From: Podospora pseudocomata
Lineage: Eukaryota > Ascomycota > Sordariomycetes > Sordariales > Podosporaceae
Reading direction: 5' to 3'
Length of the DNA stretch: 64,000 bases
NCBI RefSeq assembly: GCF_035222375.1
Contig: NC_085888.1
Span: 1,984,001 to 2,048,000, forward strand
Of the stretch, positions 1-11,301 are shown piece by piece. Each line of letters begins with the position of its first letter. The first letter of the stretch is position 1. The position numbers and the translations under genes were made by a program. The notes beneath the pieces are model-generated. The model searched no databases. It was not told the origin of the DNA and was given only the letters and a program-made list of their open reading frames with translations.

Positions 1-1061
1 GACCGAACCTACTCCCGCTCCTCAGCAACCGCCCCCAAAGGCGTACCCCTGCCAGACGTGTGGGAAGGGCTTTGCCAGGCGGAGCGATCTTGCGCGCCAT
101 GGTGAGTAACAACCCATGTGAGTTGAGACGAGGCTTGCTTACTGACGATGTTTGAACAGAGCGCATTCACAGCGGAATCCGTCCCCACGTTTGCGATTAC
201 CCGGGATGTGGGAAACAGTTCATCCAGCGATCTGCCCTGACCGTCCACCAACGTGTGCATACCGGCGAGAAACCCCACCAGTGCGAGCGTTGCGGAAAGC
301 CCTTCAGTGACAGCAGCTCTCTCGCGCGTCATCGTCGAATTCACTCGGGGAAGCGGCCATACAAGTGCCCTTATGTTGACTGCCAAAAGACCTTTACGCG
401 CCGTACAACCTTGACCAGGCATCAGAACCACCACACCGGAACAGTGGAAGACTCGCAGCGGGCTCGCAACGAGGCTCTGGCTCAAGGCTCCAACACCGCC
501 TTGGCCGCCGCTGCTATTAGGAACAAGCGCGGGGATAGCGAACAGGCGTCCAACCAGGAGTCGCCCATCACGACACCCTCTCCCGCTCAGCGTCCCATGT
601 CCATGTCTCCCAACGAAGATCTCGCCAACATTAACAACATGCAGCAGTATCTGACCAACACCTCGCTCCCACCGCACATTCGTGGTGATGTCCACGGAGG
701 AAGTCCCGTTTCTACTGCCTCCTCTGGTTACAATAACGGGATGCGTCCCACCTCGCACCCAAGCGGCGGGTATGCTCCCCCCCCGCCTTTGGAGCCCAGT
801 CTCGATCAGTTTCAGCAAGGCCCCGGTAGCGCGAGTGGCAGCCCTCACATTGGCAGTGTCGGCTGGGCTTCCCCCGGTCCTGTTGGGTCCCCTACCGAGA
901 GCCACGGCCAGGGTGCGTCGGTCTATCCGGACCCCGAACCATCGTATCAGAACACGGCTCAGATGGGTCAGATATACTATGCCAGCGCTGCGACACAGGG
1001 TCGTCGGCCCGGGAGCACGGAGCCAGGTCAGCGGCCAAGTGAGATGTGGACGGGTCAGTAG
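1..1061 (+). CDS. C2H2 zinc-finger transcription factor, 5' end outside window
   Basis: This is the 3' part of a nuclear DNA-binding regulator. Visible exons are 2-101 and 160-1061, joined over a 58-bp intron (102-159) that splits a codon after the first finger. Four tandem C2H2 fingers can be read: CQTCGKGFARRSDLARH, then a C-x4-C form (CDYPGCGKQF), then CERCGKPF, then CPYVDCQKTF, with TGEKP-type linkers. After the fingers comes a low-complexity Ser/Pro/Gly tail with SPxP and PPPP motifs, typical of a fungal transactivation region. The frame meets TAG at 1059-1061 but then stays open and coding-like to TAA at 1245-1247, so the annotated C-terminus is uncertain. I do not recognise the ortholog. 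The long antisense frame over this gene is a by-product of its composition. Confidence 0.85.
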
Positions 1062-1247
1062 GTCGACGCCCACCACAATCCCACTCGACCGGATACCAGC
1101 TCGTCCGAGACCGCCTCCCCCGAGACTGCTTTTACCCCCTCCGCCTCGCTCTCGGAGCTCGATGCTTATTATGGGCATCCTGTCAAGGTGGAAACTGATG
1201 GGGACACCGGTGCGGGACTTGACCCGGCTCACTGGGACTATCAGTAA
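1062..1247 (+). other. possible C-terminal extension of the C2H2 gene beyond an in-frame TAG
   Basis: Directly after TAG 1059-1061 the same frame continues for 61 codons to TAA 1245-1247. The translation is Ser/Thr/Pro-rich with an acidic end (it contains SSETASPETAF and closes with AHWDYQ), the same style as the upstream tail. I found no good donor/acceptor pair that removes only the TAG while keeping frame. The best alternative is a 156-bp intron 944-1099 (GTATCA...ACCAG), which has no clear branch site. Confidence 0.4.
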
Positions 1248-1808
1248 CAGCCTGTTCTGAAGCGACAGCTCAGGACTTAGGGCCTTGTGGATGACTACCA
1301 GACCGCTCGGCCCACCCTATCTCAACTCTACTGGCTCACGAGCCGTACCTAATAACTTGCCGACGTATATCTGGACTGGATTGGCAGAATCTTCTTATAC
1401 GGGTGTGCATGCGTCACGGGAGGGCTGGGAGGCTTATTATATCTCTGTGTGTTTTTATAATAAAGACGGTCAGGACCGGCGTGAACTACTTTAATCATAG
1501 CGGGCGGGCTTTATTCAACTGCTCTTCTTTTCGGCTTGCTTTGGGGTGGTTGGCACTTTTTCTTTTCTCTCTCTCGGGGACCCATTAGGCAGGCCAGCAA
1601 CAAACACAAGGTCGATCACGAATGCAACACAAAGTTTCTCTCTTTCTCCGTCGGTTTTTCTTCTTTCTTTTTTCTCTCTCGCTATTAGACTGGTATCACG
1701 AAATGGGTTGGTTTGTCTTTTATATTTCTGTCAGTTTATGGCGCTCAGTCATGTAGTTTTCTCCAACGGAAAGGGGGAAAAGTCAAAATGGGGTGAGAAA
1801 GAAACGGG

Positions 1809-1852
<44 letters not shown>

Positions 1853-2175
1853 TTATTTATAGTGTGCAACGAACGCGGTAGCATGCGAATAAAATTGTGG
1901 GGTTTTGTTTTGGAGCTGAATAGAGGTGTTTGATGATGTGCTGTGATGTGTATTTATATGTGATTTCCTGTGCCGTATTATCGGGCTCTTTTATGTGTCC
2001 AAAACATACTGCCTCGTGCTCGACCGGCAATGATATCCAAGCCTCTGTCTCTCCCCTTTAGGTACTAATCAGCCAAACCCGAAACACCAAAACTCCCGTG
2101 TCCCATATACATGTGTATGTATACATCTCGTCAAATCTACAATCTTCCCCCCCTTTTATGCTCGGCATACATGAT
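1248..2175. other. intergenic, convergent 3' ends
   Basis: This spacer lies between the C2H2 gene and the convergent glucanase gene. It is T-rich after 1500 and holds the (TG)19 microsatellite at 1812-1849. I see no conserved coding frame. Confidence 0.6.
1812..1849. repeat. (TG)19 microsatellite
   Basis: This is an uninterrupted TG dinucleotide tract in the presumed 3' flank of the C2H2 gene. Its length is likely to vary between strains. Confidence 0.95.
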
Positions 2176-4771
2176 CTAATACGTCTCTGGCAAGTCGGAA
2201 AAGCTAGGAATCTTGCTCAAATCGCAGTTGAACTCCCTCTCGTAGGCCTTTTGGGGCAAGACACCGGCCGCCATGCCCTTTTTGTAGCTCCATTGCGCTC
2301 TGTTTTTACTGTCAGTCAGCATCACCACCCCCTTTTCGTCCGAGAGGGAGAAAAAAAAAAACTTACGCGTCCTCCGTATCCCAAACCCAATAAAACCACC
2401 CCCACCCCTTTTCGAACGAATCCATCTGCGCCTCCGCAAACATTCTCAAAAACCTTTTGTACCCATCACTCCACCTCTCCGGACCCGCATTCGCCTCCTC
2501 ACAGCTACACGTCCTGTCCAGCGCAGGACACCTCGGCCTCACGTCCTTCGGCCTCGTCCCCCCCGGCCCGAGTGTGCCAGTCCAGCGGTTCCCCCAACCG
2601 ACGTTTGTCAAATGCTTCGCGCAGTCAGTATCCGCCTGGCTCCACTCGGCCACGAGCGTAGGTCCAAACCCCGTCGATCTATCCATGCTCTCCCTCGTCT
2701 GCCGTGCCCACCCCTCGCACGCAAACCGTATCTTCTGGGAGTGGTTGTACGCGATCTGTTCTTCGTTAAAAATGACATATTGATGCACATCCAGTGCCGC
2801 GTTGGGGAGGGACTGAAGTTCGCCCTGCCAGTTCCCCAGCCCTCTGAACCCGTCCCCAAAGACGAGAATGACGTCCTCGGGGATGCCGTTTTTTCGGATC
2901 GTGGAACTGGCTTGGGCTGTCCACTCTAGCACGGCGGGAACGCTGAGCTCTGTCATTTTTGGCTCGTTGGCGAGGCCGTAGTGGGAGATTACATTACGGT
3001 AGCGAGGCTGGGAGAAAAATCGACTGAGCCGGTCGTGGAATTCGAGGGATCGCCTCGCGTTGAGGTCGCCTTCTGTTCCGTTTAGCCAGTTGATTGCCCC
3101 CAACCGACCGGAGTGATTCCACCCGTTCTGCGACCCTGGTAGCCCGTGCGGGTCGAGGTTCACGCGCAGGCCGTACTTGCGGCAGTATTCGATTGCGCGG
3201 AGGAGATACCGCCAGCTGGTCCGGAAGAGGTAGGGGTCGCCTTCGTAAGTCTGGACTGCCCAGTAGGAAAACGGGATGCGGACGTGGTCGAGCCCTGCGG
3301 CGGCGATGTCGCGGAAGGTGGACTCTGTCACGAAACTGGCGTAGTGGGCTTCCAGCACGGAAGCGCAGCGGGAGGCGAGGTAGGAGCAGAGGGTGTACTC
3401 GTCTACGATGCCGAAGCGGGAGTCATAGTCAAAAAGGCTGGGGGTGATGAACGGTTCGAGTGACAGCCAGCCGCCTACGTTGACGCCTCGGGCGGGGCGT
3501 TTGGTGTAGTCGCCCCAGGGTTTGTTTAGCGGGGGGACCTTGTCATTTGCGCGGGCGGAGTCGTCCCAAGAGGTGAACAGCCCCATGAGGGGGAGGTCGC
3601 CGACGGTTTCGGCTGTGTAGGTTAGGTTGAAGTCGTCGGTGGAGGCCCAGACGAAGGGGTTGAGGTAGGAGGGGGCGTCTTTGGGGATGCTGTCGGGGGA
3701 TATAGACCCCAGGTTACTCTTCCCACCGCCTCCTCCTCCTCCGCTGCCGTCGTCACGTTTGTTTTCGTCTTTGCCCGAGTTGGGGACCACCACCGCGGCA
3801 ACGATGATGATGATGATCAAAAGGACGGTGCAAACTCCAATCAGCCACCAGAGCTTCTTCTTCTGCTTGTACCACGGCCGGGGCTTCCCTCTCCAAAGCT
3901 CAGATTCTGTTTCCTGGGGTTTCGCGCGGAGCATGCTGTCTTCACTGCTGACACCAAAGTTCATCCCCATAAACCCGCCGCCGCGGAGGCCAGAGCGGTG
4001 CGGTCTGCGGCTCTGGACATTTTCGATACCCTCTTCCAGCTGAGCCCCGCTGACGACTCGCCTTCCGCCTTTGGTGGTGCGGTCCCGCTCGTATCGTTCG
4101 CCGGAGGGTCCCGCTACGGTGATCACCTTGGGAGCCAGCCCCCCTCCTCCCCCATCGACCTTTTCGTACCCCTTCCGCCCCCTCCTCCTTTCCCGTTCAG
4201 GCGGCTCACCGCTCTCATAGCCTCCCTGCCCAACACTCTCATAACCAGCAGCTCTGCTCCTTTCCCTCGTCCTCGCTGCTCGCCTGGCAGCCCTCCTTGC
4301 CTCTCGCTCAGCATCCTCGCTGTCTTCCGGCGGCGCAAATCTTCCTTTCCCTCTCGACCTCTCCCACTCCAACGCCAAATCTCTCGCGTCTCTAATTTCC
4401 GGTTCTGGTGCCGGGGCGCGTGATGACCTCCTCCTCTGTTCCGGCTGCCGCGAAGTAGGTCGCGATCGCGACTTTGCCTTGTCTTTCGCATTGGCTTTAT
4501 TCAACTGCGCCAATGCCGCTGCTGATAGTCCCTGGGAGGAAGATGGCGCATCGGATTCATTCCCTCCTCCTGCCCCACGTGGCGTGCTGGTGGGTCGTCT
4601 ACTTTGACTCCTGCGCTTGCGACGACGTTCCTCCCTTTCGGCGTCAGTTTCGCGATCTCGATCTCCATCTCGGTCGTGTTTGGCGGAGGAGCGGTTGCGC
4701 TGGTGTCCGTGGTGGGTGCTCCTGCGACGTTCCCCGCGGGCTTCGCGGTCGGTGGAGGGATCGCGGGGCAT
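2176..4771 (-). CDS. exgD: membrane-anchored glucan 1,3-beta-glucosidase D (GH5)
   Basis: This is a cell-wall exo-beta-1,3-glucanase of the type II membrane class. Exons on the minus strand are 4771-2367 and 2299-2176, with a 67-bp intron, giving 842 residues. The first 300 residues are a cytoplasmic, Arg/Ser-rich disordered region. One transmembrane helix (WLIGVCTVLLIIIIIVAAVV, about residues 304-327) follows, and the GH5 catalytic domain starts around residue 430 (RGVNVGGWLSLEPF). The proton donor sits in ANEP near residue 604 and the nucleophile in LVAEW near residue 707. The last exon completes the fold with EDAAQWSYKKG. Length, anchor and motifs match Aspergillus ExgD. The gene shares a 907-bp divergent promoter with the keto-acid dehydrogenase gene. 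Confidence 0.95.
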
Positions 4772-5678
4772 TTTGCTGTGGTGGTGCTGGTGGTTAGGCG
4801 GTCAAGAAAATGGCATTCCGGCGGTGTGTGTACAGATTCAATTGGCGATGTTGGAATACAAACGAGACAAAAAGTAAACACATTATTTTTTCTTTTTCTT
4901 TTTTTTCGCGCGCTCAAATGTGAAATCAGTTTCATGCCCAGGAGCCCAGCATCCAAAAAACCTGGCATTAGGATCCCACTGCGACTGGATGCGACGCTTG
5001 TGTGCGCTCCTCACCAGCCCACATCCAAGGCGCAGCCCAGCCCGGCCCAGCCCAGCTTCCTAAACGCTAATTGTTGTAAAGATGGCTTGATAGTTGGCTG
5101 GGTAACCTTATCCTTGCTTGTCTACACAAAAGGGATTGGTTGAGTGAGGCTCCGCCTGGGCGCCAATGCTACGTCATTGGTTTACTTCTGAGAGATTGGA
5201 TCGCGTGTGAGCTTCGATCGAATTGGGGGGTCTTCCACCCCGATGGGAATCCAGCTTCAGCGCGTCAATTGCCTCCAACCGGAGCTTTTTTGATAATCGG
5301 TCCAAATGATGATGCTCCAGCACCTGAGCGTGGTCCCTCGGGAAAACGGGCTAGCATGCTGTCGAACACCCTCCAGTGCCTACCGGCCGGTACCTAAAGT
5401 GCCCTGCAGCGTGTGACGTCCGTGCGGCAGCTCCCCCCAAAAGGCGGGGACCCCGCGAAAAGGACAGGACTGGTGGGCTGGGCGGTGGCAGCCAAAGCCG
5501 CCGCAAGCCGACACGCCCGTCATCCCTTCCACCTCCTCCTCCTGATGACCTCCTGTTTTACACAGATGGCTCTGTTGATTTGCATCTGTTCTCTCACAAT
5601 GCGACTGAGCTTATTCCCAACATAGTTCTCTCCATCTGCTTGTGTGTCTTTTTTGTTGATAAACTCACCTAACCAACC
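4772..5678. promoter_or_regulatory. divergent promoter between exgD and the BCKDH E1-beta gene, with clustered CCAAT boxes
   Basis: This 907-bp head-to-head spacer has no convincing coding frame. Four CCAAT-box cores lie within 65 bp: ATTGG at 5135-5139, CCAAT at 5163-5167, ATTGG at 5176-5180 and ATTGG at 5195-5199. CCAAT is the binding core of the fungal HAP/CBC complex, which commonly controls mitochondrial and metabolic genes. A perfect 12-bp palindrome, TACCGGCCGGTA, lies near 5381-5392. Factor binding is inferred. Confidence 0.5.
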
Positions 5679-6953
5679 ATGAGGGGCCCATCCGCCTTAT
5701 CGCTATCGCGGGCACTTACACGCCGCCCTCATCATCTTCTTTATCATCATCATCGCGCGCTATTCACCACCCGCGGACAACAACAACAACTGGCCGCTCT
5801 CTTGACCTCTTCTCCTCTGAACACACCAAAAAGAACCTACTCAACCCACCCCCCAAACGCCAAACTCAACCTTCCCACCGATTACTCCACCACCCCCCTC
5901 CTCTGCCACACCACCACCACAGCCCTCACCAACCCCGAGCTCCCCCCCGAAACCCGCAATGGCACCACCAAGCGCATGAACCTCTTCCAAGCCGTCAACG
6001 ACGCCCTCGCCACCGCCCTCGCAGAAGACGAATCAGTCATCATCTTTGGCGAGGATGTCGCCTTTGGGGGTGTCTTCCGCTGCACCGGCAAGCTCGCCGA
6101 GACGTACGGCGCAGACCGCGTGTTCAACACCCCCTTGACAGAACAAGGAATCATGGGTTTCGCCATCGGGGCCGCGGCCGAGGGGATGAGGCCCGTGGCC
6201 GAGATTCAGTTTGCCGATTACGTCTACCCTGCTTTTGACCAGCTTGTCAACGAGGCGGCCAAGTACCGGTATCGCGACGGGGCGTGCGGGAGGAGCGCGG
6301 GGGGGTTGACGGTACGAATGCCTTGCGGAGGTGTGGGACATGGGGCGTTGTATCATTCCCAGAGTCCGGAAAGTTTGTTTACGCATATTCCTGGGTTGAG
6401 GGTGGTTATGCCGCGGTCGCCGTTGCAGGCAAAGGGGTTGTTGCTTGCGGCGATACGGAGCAATGATCCAGTTGTTTTTATGGAGCCAAAGATTTTGTAC
6501 CGGGCGGCGGTGGAGCAGGTGCCTGTGGGGAGTTATGAGCTGCCGCTGTCGAAGGCGGAGGTGTTGAAGAAGGGGGATGATGTGACGGTTGTGAGTTATG
6601 GGCAGCCGTTGTACAAGTGCATGGCTGCGTTGGAGCAGGCGGAGAGGGATCTTGGGGTGGGGGTGGAGTTGATTGATTTGAGGACGATCTACCCTTGGGA
6701 TAAGGAGACGGTGCTCAAGAGCGTGAGGAAGACGGGACGGTGCGTGGTGGTGCACGAGGCGATGGTGAATGCGGGTGTGGGAGCCGAGGTGGCGGCGGTG
6801 ATTCAGGAGGATGCCGAGACGTTTGTGAGGTTGGAGGCGCCGGTTGCGAGGGTGGCTGGGTGGAGTATTCATACGCCGTTGTCGTACGAGCAGTTTAATG
6901 CTCCGGATGTTGCTAGTAAGTTGACTCTGACGAAGTTGAAAGAGGGAAGCTGA
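5679..6953 (+). CDS. BCKDHB: 2-oxoisovalerate dehydrogenase E1 component, beta subunit, mitochondrial
   Basis: This is the E1-beta subunit of the branched-chain 2-oxo acid dehydrogenase complex, which decarboxylates the keto acids of Leu, Ile and Val in the mitochondrial matrix. It is a single-exon gene of 424 residues. The first 50 or so residues are rich in Arg, Ser and His and lack acidic residues, as expected of a mitochondrial presequence. The conserved E1-beta transketolase pyrimidine-binding core begins at KRMNLFQAVNDAL and includes FGEDVAFGGVFRCT, FNTPLTEQGIMGFAIGAA and EIQFADYVYPAFDQ. The C-terminal transketolase domain follows (DVTVVSYG, ELIDLRTIYPWD, VVHEA). The coding strand flips from C-rich to G-rich near 6150-6250. 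Confidence 0.96.
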   Translation: MRGPSALSLSRALTRRPHHLLYHHHRALFTTRGQQQQLAALLTSSPLNTPKRTYSTHPPNAKLNLPTDYSTTPLLCHTTTTALTNPELPPETRNGTTKRMNLFQAVNDALATALAEDESVIIFGEDVAFGGVFRCTGKLAETYGADRVFNTPLTEQGIMGFAIGAAAEGMRPVAEIQFADYVYPAFDQLVNEAAKYRYRDGACGRSAGGLTVRMPCGGVGHGALYHSQSPESLFTHIPGLRVVMPRSPLQAKGLLLAAIRSNDPVVFMEPKILYRAAVEQVPVGSYELPLSKAEVLKKGDDVTVVSYGQPLYKCMAALEQAERDLGVGVELIDLRTIYPWDKETVLKSVRKTGRCVVVHEAMVNAGVGAEVAAVIQEDAETFVRLEAPVARVAGWSIHTPLSYEQFNAPDVASKLTLTKLKEGS

Positions 6954-7456
6954 CATTGTTACCTAGGGATATATGACAATATCAAGAAGGTGCTGGGATT
7001 CTGAGGTGGATATTGAGCCTAGAGGGTGAAGCATAGGGAGCAAGCGTGGCGTTGGGCGTGTAGCCATTGAAAGGCCGTGATGTGTATATATATCTGTGGT
7101 AGGTAGATCTAGAGGCCTTTGGTTAGTGACATATGACGACGAAGGAAAACCATGAAATAAAGTCTCGATATCAAAAGCATGGAGGGTCATCTCAAATGGA
7201 GCCTGCCACTTGTCTGGCGGCAGGCAACATCCCTGGTCTTGGCGGCCGGCGCATTTTCCACAGCGTGCCCCGCATCTTTGGGGTTTCATCAAACTGCCAG
7301 CCAGCAGTGCCAGCTTGCTTGCCCAGGGGCCCGCCGACTGACGACGACTTGCTTGCTTTCCATCATTTCGCCTGCAATAAAGCATTTGACGACGATTCTC
7401 GCCTGCAAGAGCTTCGTCTTTGGCCAAGCTTCGATTGGCGATTCACAGACACAGCC
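6954..7456. promoter_or_regulatory. intergenic: 3' flank of BCKDHB and promoter of CAP1
   Basis: This 503-bp tandem spacer should contain the CAP1 promoter and leader. No specific element is recognised, and the short frames across it have no family signature. Confidence 0.4.
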
Positions 7457-8610
7457 ATGTCCTCCAACACGGCCATCATCTCCTCCTTTGTGGAGGGAGC
7501 TCCGCCAGGAGAGGTGAGTACCTCGATGCCCAACCCGTCACGTCAGCTGTATTCCGTTGCTAACGATTGTGTTGGATACATGTAGCTCGCAAATGTTATC
7601 GAAGGCATGTCTTTTCTTCTGCACTCCTCTCTTGCTACAACCGGTCCCCGAACTCCCGATTCTACCGAAACGAGCGACACCTTCTTCTGCCCTTGATTTA
7701 CACCCATATTGATCCAGAACGACTCGACTAACTGTGCGAGTAGACATCAAAGCTATCACCGGTCCAGACCCCAACCTCATCAAGACCCTCTCTCCTGCGT
7801 TCCAAAAGTACAACGAAGAGCAGTTCATCACCGCGAAGCTCCCGGGTGGAAGCAGCCAGGTGATCATCAGCGAGTTTAGCGCGCTGGGGGAGGGGAGGTA
7901 CTTTGATTCGGAGAGCCAGAGCTCGTTTGAGTTTGATCACTCGACGGGCAAGGCGGCGAATGTGCAGAGTCATGTTCTGGAGGGGGAGCAAGCCTCCTTA
8001 GTGTGAGTACTCCTGGGTTGGAGAGGGGAGGGGATGGGTGCTGATGTGTGGTGATGATTAGGAAATCAACCCTCAACACTGTGGGCACCTACGTCAAGGA
8101 GCACTACCCCAACGCTGCGTACGGGGCTTACCCGATCGAGAACGACACCAAGGTCGCGGTGGTGATTGTGGCTAATAAGTACAGTCCTCATAACTTTTGG
8201 TATGGCCCTCTCAGCCCCCCAATTCCCTTACGGCACGGCATGCTAACAGAAGGAATAGGAACGGCCGCTGGCGCTCGTTTTACATTTATGATCCCTCGTC
8301 AAACTCCTTGGAGGGATCCATCAAGGTTGATGTGCACTATTATGAGGATGGAAACGTGAGGCTGCTGACGGACAAGAAGGTGAATGCTTCTGTGTCTGCC
8401 GGCCGGGCTGCGGATGGGATCGCGAGGGAGATTTCCACGGCGGAAAAGAAGTACCAGGAGGATCTGAACAGGAGTTTTACGCAGCTGAGTGAGGGGGCGT
8501 TTAAGGCGCTGAGGAGGCAGTTGCCGGTGACGAGGCAGAAGATTGAGTGGGACAAGGTGGCCAGTTATAGGTTGGGGCAGGATATTGGGGGGGGTTCTGT
8601 GAGGAGATAG
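7457..8610 (+). CDS. CAP1: F-actin-capping protein subunit alpha
   Basis: This is the alpha subunit of the capping-protein heterodimer, which blocks actin filament barbed ends at cortical patches. There are five exons: 7457-7513, 7586-7604, 7744-8002, 8062-8199 and 8259-8610, giving 274 residues. The N-terminus SSFVEGAPPGE followed by ANVIEDIKAITGPDPNL is typical of fungal alpha subunits, and so are KYNEEQF, NFWNGRWRSFY and the C-terminal region with ALRRQLPVTRQKIEW. Intron 2 (7605-7743) appears to use a GC donor (AG|GCATGT) with a CTAAC branch site near 7728; only this donor keeps the frame and the conserved E-D-I-K junction. Exon 2 is only 19 nt. The last exon ends at TAG 8608-8610. Confidence 0.95.
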
Positions 8611-9602
8611 GGGTGTTGTTGATATGAGCGAGCGTGGTGCCTACAAGTGTCTAGAGCAATAATGTATGTCTCTTTGAAAGAGAACACATGTCGATATTCA
8701 CATGAATGAGGGAAAGAGGGGTCAAGATCAGACGGTTATCAAGGTGCATGTCCCCTCCCGAATGAGAAGGCCGGTAGGTGAGAGGGGGGTGGGGTTGTTG
8801 ATGGGAGCTCCCGCCCACTCTGCCCCGACATGATGCCCGATAAGCCCCGACTCAAGGCCGTTTCACTCGCAGATTTTCGGATAACGGTGACCGCCAGGCA
8901 TGCTCGCATCCAGATGCCGCAGCAGCTCGTGCATATTTATTATATGACCGATTGATCAGTTGCGGTTTTCAACAACCTGGGAGACTGGCCAAGTTTGCAG
9001 CGAAGAGCCCAGTTTTCGGCCCCAATTTTCCTTACTCGGGGTTTCGTGGATATCGTTGTTCCGAATCGAACGAGCCCGGGGTCCGGCGAATCAGAGGAGG
9101 CGTTGCATAATTTTGACCTCTTCCGATTGGCTGCTGAGGTATCTGGGGGGCTGTCAAGCGCAAATCTGTTGATGGTCCCCCGTCCAGGGTTTCTGGGGAG
9201 CTGCCTGTTGTTGAAGCAAGGCCCAGTGGCACAGTGCCGTCTGTCGTGTCCGGTCTTGTTGAGAAACGTGGGAGATTTCTCCATAGCCGGAGCCGAGACT
9301 TTGGGACTTTTTCTTTCCCTTCTTCTTCTTCTTCTTCAACCCCCCCCTTTTCTACCACACAAACACCGTCTCCGGACTACTGCCAGCCTCTGTTGCTTTA
9401 CGTACTTGAGCCTCTCTTTTGTAAGTTTGCAACTGCCCCGGGGTCAATTGCACTTTCCCTGTGTTGCGCGACCGATTACCCCAAAGTGTGGCGCTTATCG
9501 GTGTATCTTTTGCTGACCGAAAGCTGTTCTTTTTTTTGGTACTTTTTGATAGAACACATCCACCACCGACAAATCAACCCAACCCACGCACGATCAGTCA
9601 AA
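8611..9602. promoter_or_regulatory. cytochrome b5 promoter and leader
   Basis: This spacer of about 1 kb contains an inverted CCAAT box (ATTGG, 9126-9130), a CTT-rich stretch near 9322-9338 and a probable 5' UTR intron (9421-9552). Otherwise I see no gene. Confidence 0.45.
9421..9552 (+). other. probable 5' UTR intron of the cytochrome b5 gene
   Basis: A consensus donor GTAAGT at 9421, a GCTGACC branch-like site near 9514 and an acceptor GATAG ending at 9552 define a 132-bp intron. It lies 50 bp upstream of the start codon. Confidence 0.6.
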
Positions 9603-10216
9603 ATGGCCCTCCAGGAGCTCACTTACCAGGATGTTGCTGAGCACAACACCAAGAAGGACCTCTATGTTGTGATCCACGACAAGATCTACGACATCACCAA
9701 GTTCGTTGATGAGCACCCGTAAGTTTTGACCCAAAGAGTAGATCGCGTCTTATCGAGATCGGACTCCGCCCTCCCCCTCTTCTCCCCGCATGGACAGATG
9801 CAGGTTCCGCAAACAAGCACAGAATGGCTGACAATGGATGATATATAGTGGTGGCGAGGAGGTCCTTCTCGATGTTGCCGGTCAGGATTCCACCGAGGCT
9901 TTCGAGGATGTTGGTCACAGTGACGAGGCCCGCGAGGCTCTTGAGCCCCTTCTTGTCGGCACCCTGAAGCGCAACGTGAGTTTAGACCCCTGTGCTCTTG
10001 TATCGGCGTGATAACCCGAACTGGATTGCTGACGCGATTTTTCTACAGCCCGGCGACCCCAAGCCCAAGACTCCCCTCCCCGGTGCCGTCTCTCCTGCCG
10101 CCAACAACTCCAGCGCCGGTCTCGGCGTCGGTCTCTACGCCGTCGTCCTTCTCGGCGGTCTCGTTGCTTTCGGTGCCTACCAGTACCTCCAGCAACAACA
10201 GAACCAGCAGGCTTAA
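9603..10216 (+). CDS. CYB5: cytochrome b5, microsomal type
   Basis: This is a tail-anchored haem protein that delivers electrons to fatty-acid desaturases, sterol enzymes and P450s at the ER. Exons are 9603-9718, 9849-9975 and 10049-10216, giving 136 residues. The haem domain is complete: [17 protein letters not shown] supplies the first axial His (HPGG), and [18 protein letters not shown] supplies the second (GHS). A Pro-rich linker is followed by a C-terminal membrane helix ([22 protein letters not shown]) and a Gln-rich tail, which is the expected tail-anchor architecture. The start ATG has a good context (GTCAAAATGG) and lies just after a likely leader intron. Confidence 0.96.
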
Positions 10217-11301
10217 GCAACTACGGCCACGGAAAAAAATGGTTCAACACTGGGGGCGTTCTTTTTTTTTTTTTTTGCTGGGTTTGACATGACAAGACAT
10301 GAGACGGGAAAAGAATGGGGAGGTACAGGCAAGGAGTTTCAGGGTCAGGGTCTGGGATCCTTCCTTTGTGCCATTTGGGAGCGGGTGGGATGAGGGTCCA
10401 CACCGCTTTCCAGCCGCTGCCCAACACACAAGAGGTCGAGATGCGATCCACATCCTGAAAGGGTGATGGTGGTGGTGGTGAGGGGGGGGAGGAGCGTGGC
10501 ATTGCATATCTTTGCAATAACACTCTGCTTTTTTCCCAGACCGGGATTCGATTCAACACGTACACAGGACACAAAACGAAATGTGAATGCGTTGGCGGGT
10601 TTCGTGGACGATGAATGATATACCGGGGTGTGTGATGTGTTATTATCTTTTCTATATTGCAAGCGAGAGGGGGGCAACAGGCAGGCAAGCAAGCTATCTC
10701 TTTGGTGGTCTGGAGGCATTGCAATGCTGGCTGGAATTGGGCACATAGTTTAATAGACTTATAATTTTGAATGTTTTGTTTCGTCTGATGTGTTGAGGCG
10801 TTGTTGGTTGAAACCCGTATATCGAAGCTGGGTTCGATAAGCGACGGTGGAATTCCACTCTGAAGTTTGACACATCTTGGCCTTTTGTTTTTTTGTTTTT
10901 TGTTTTTGGATACATCTTGCAATCTAGGAGAGCTGCTTGAAGCAACAAGAGCATCGTTGTACTTGGAGTGAATATAATAGATAACCAGGAAAATAAATTG
11001 TGGCCTGCTTCGTTCTGGTGGTCGGCTGTCTCCCTCCAGCTGGCAACCACAAAGCGCCCGCCTGCCTGGCTCTCAGCCTCAATTCACTTTCAGCGCGGCC
11101 GCACCAAAAGTTTCCGCTTTACAACCCCGGTCGCCTCTTTGCAGCGCCGCAACCTCCGTCATTCTTTTTCAACCTCTTCTTCCTGCGACAAACTTAACCT
11201 TTGCAAAACCTCGACAACAAACCCCATCGCCACTCTCACAAATCAACCCACCAAACCGAACCCCCTCCCCGAGATAATTGCACAACAGCAGATCAATCAC
11301 C
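10217..11301. other. intergenic between CYB5 and TFA2
   Basis: This 1,085-bp tandem spacer has a T tract at 10261-10275 and GT/GGT-rich sequence. It should hold the CYB5 terminator and the TFA2 promoter. No coding frame is supported. Confidence 0.45.

Noticed and set aside
9-1232. Long antisense frame over the C2H2 gene (minus strand)
   Set aside because: It mirrors the GC-rich codon pattern of the zinc-finger gene, spans its intron and shows no domain.
6033-6956. 307-codon antisense frame over BCKDHB
   Set aside because: Its His/Arg/Leu-rich composition is the reverse of the sense gene; no family is seen.
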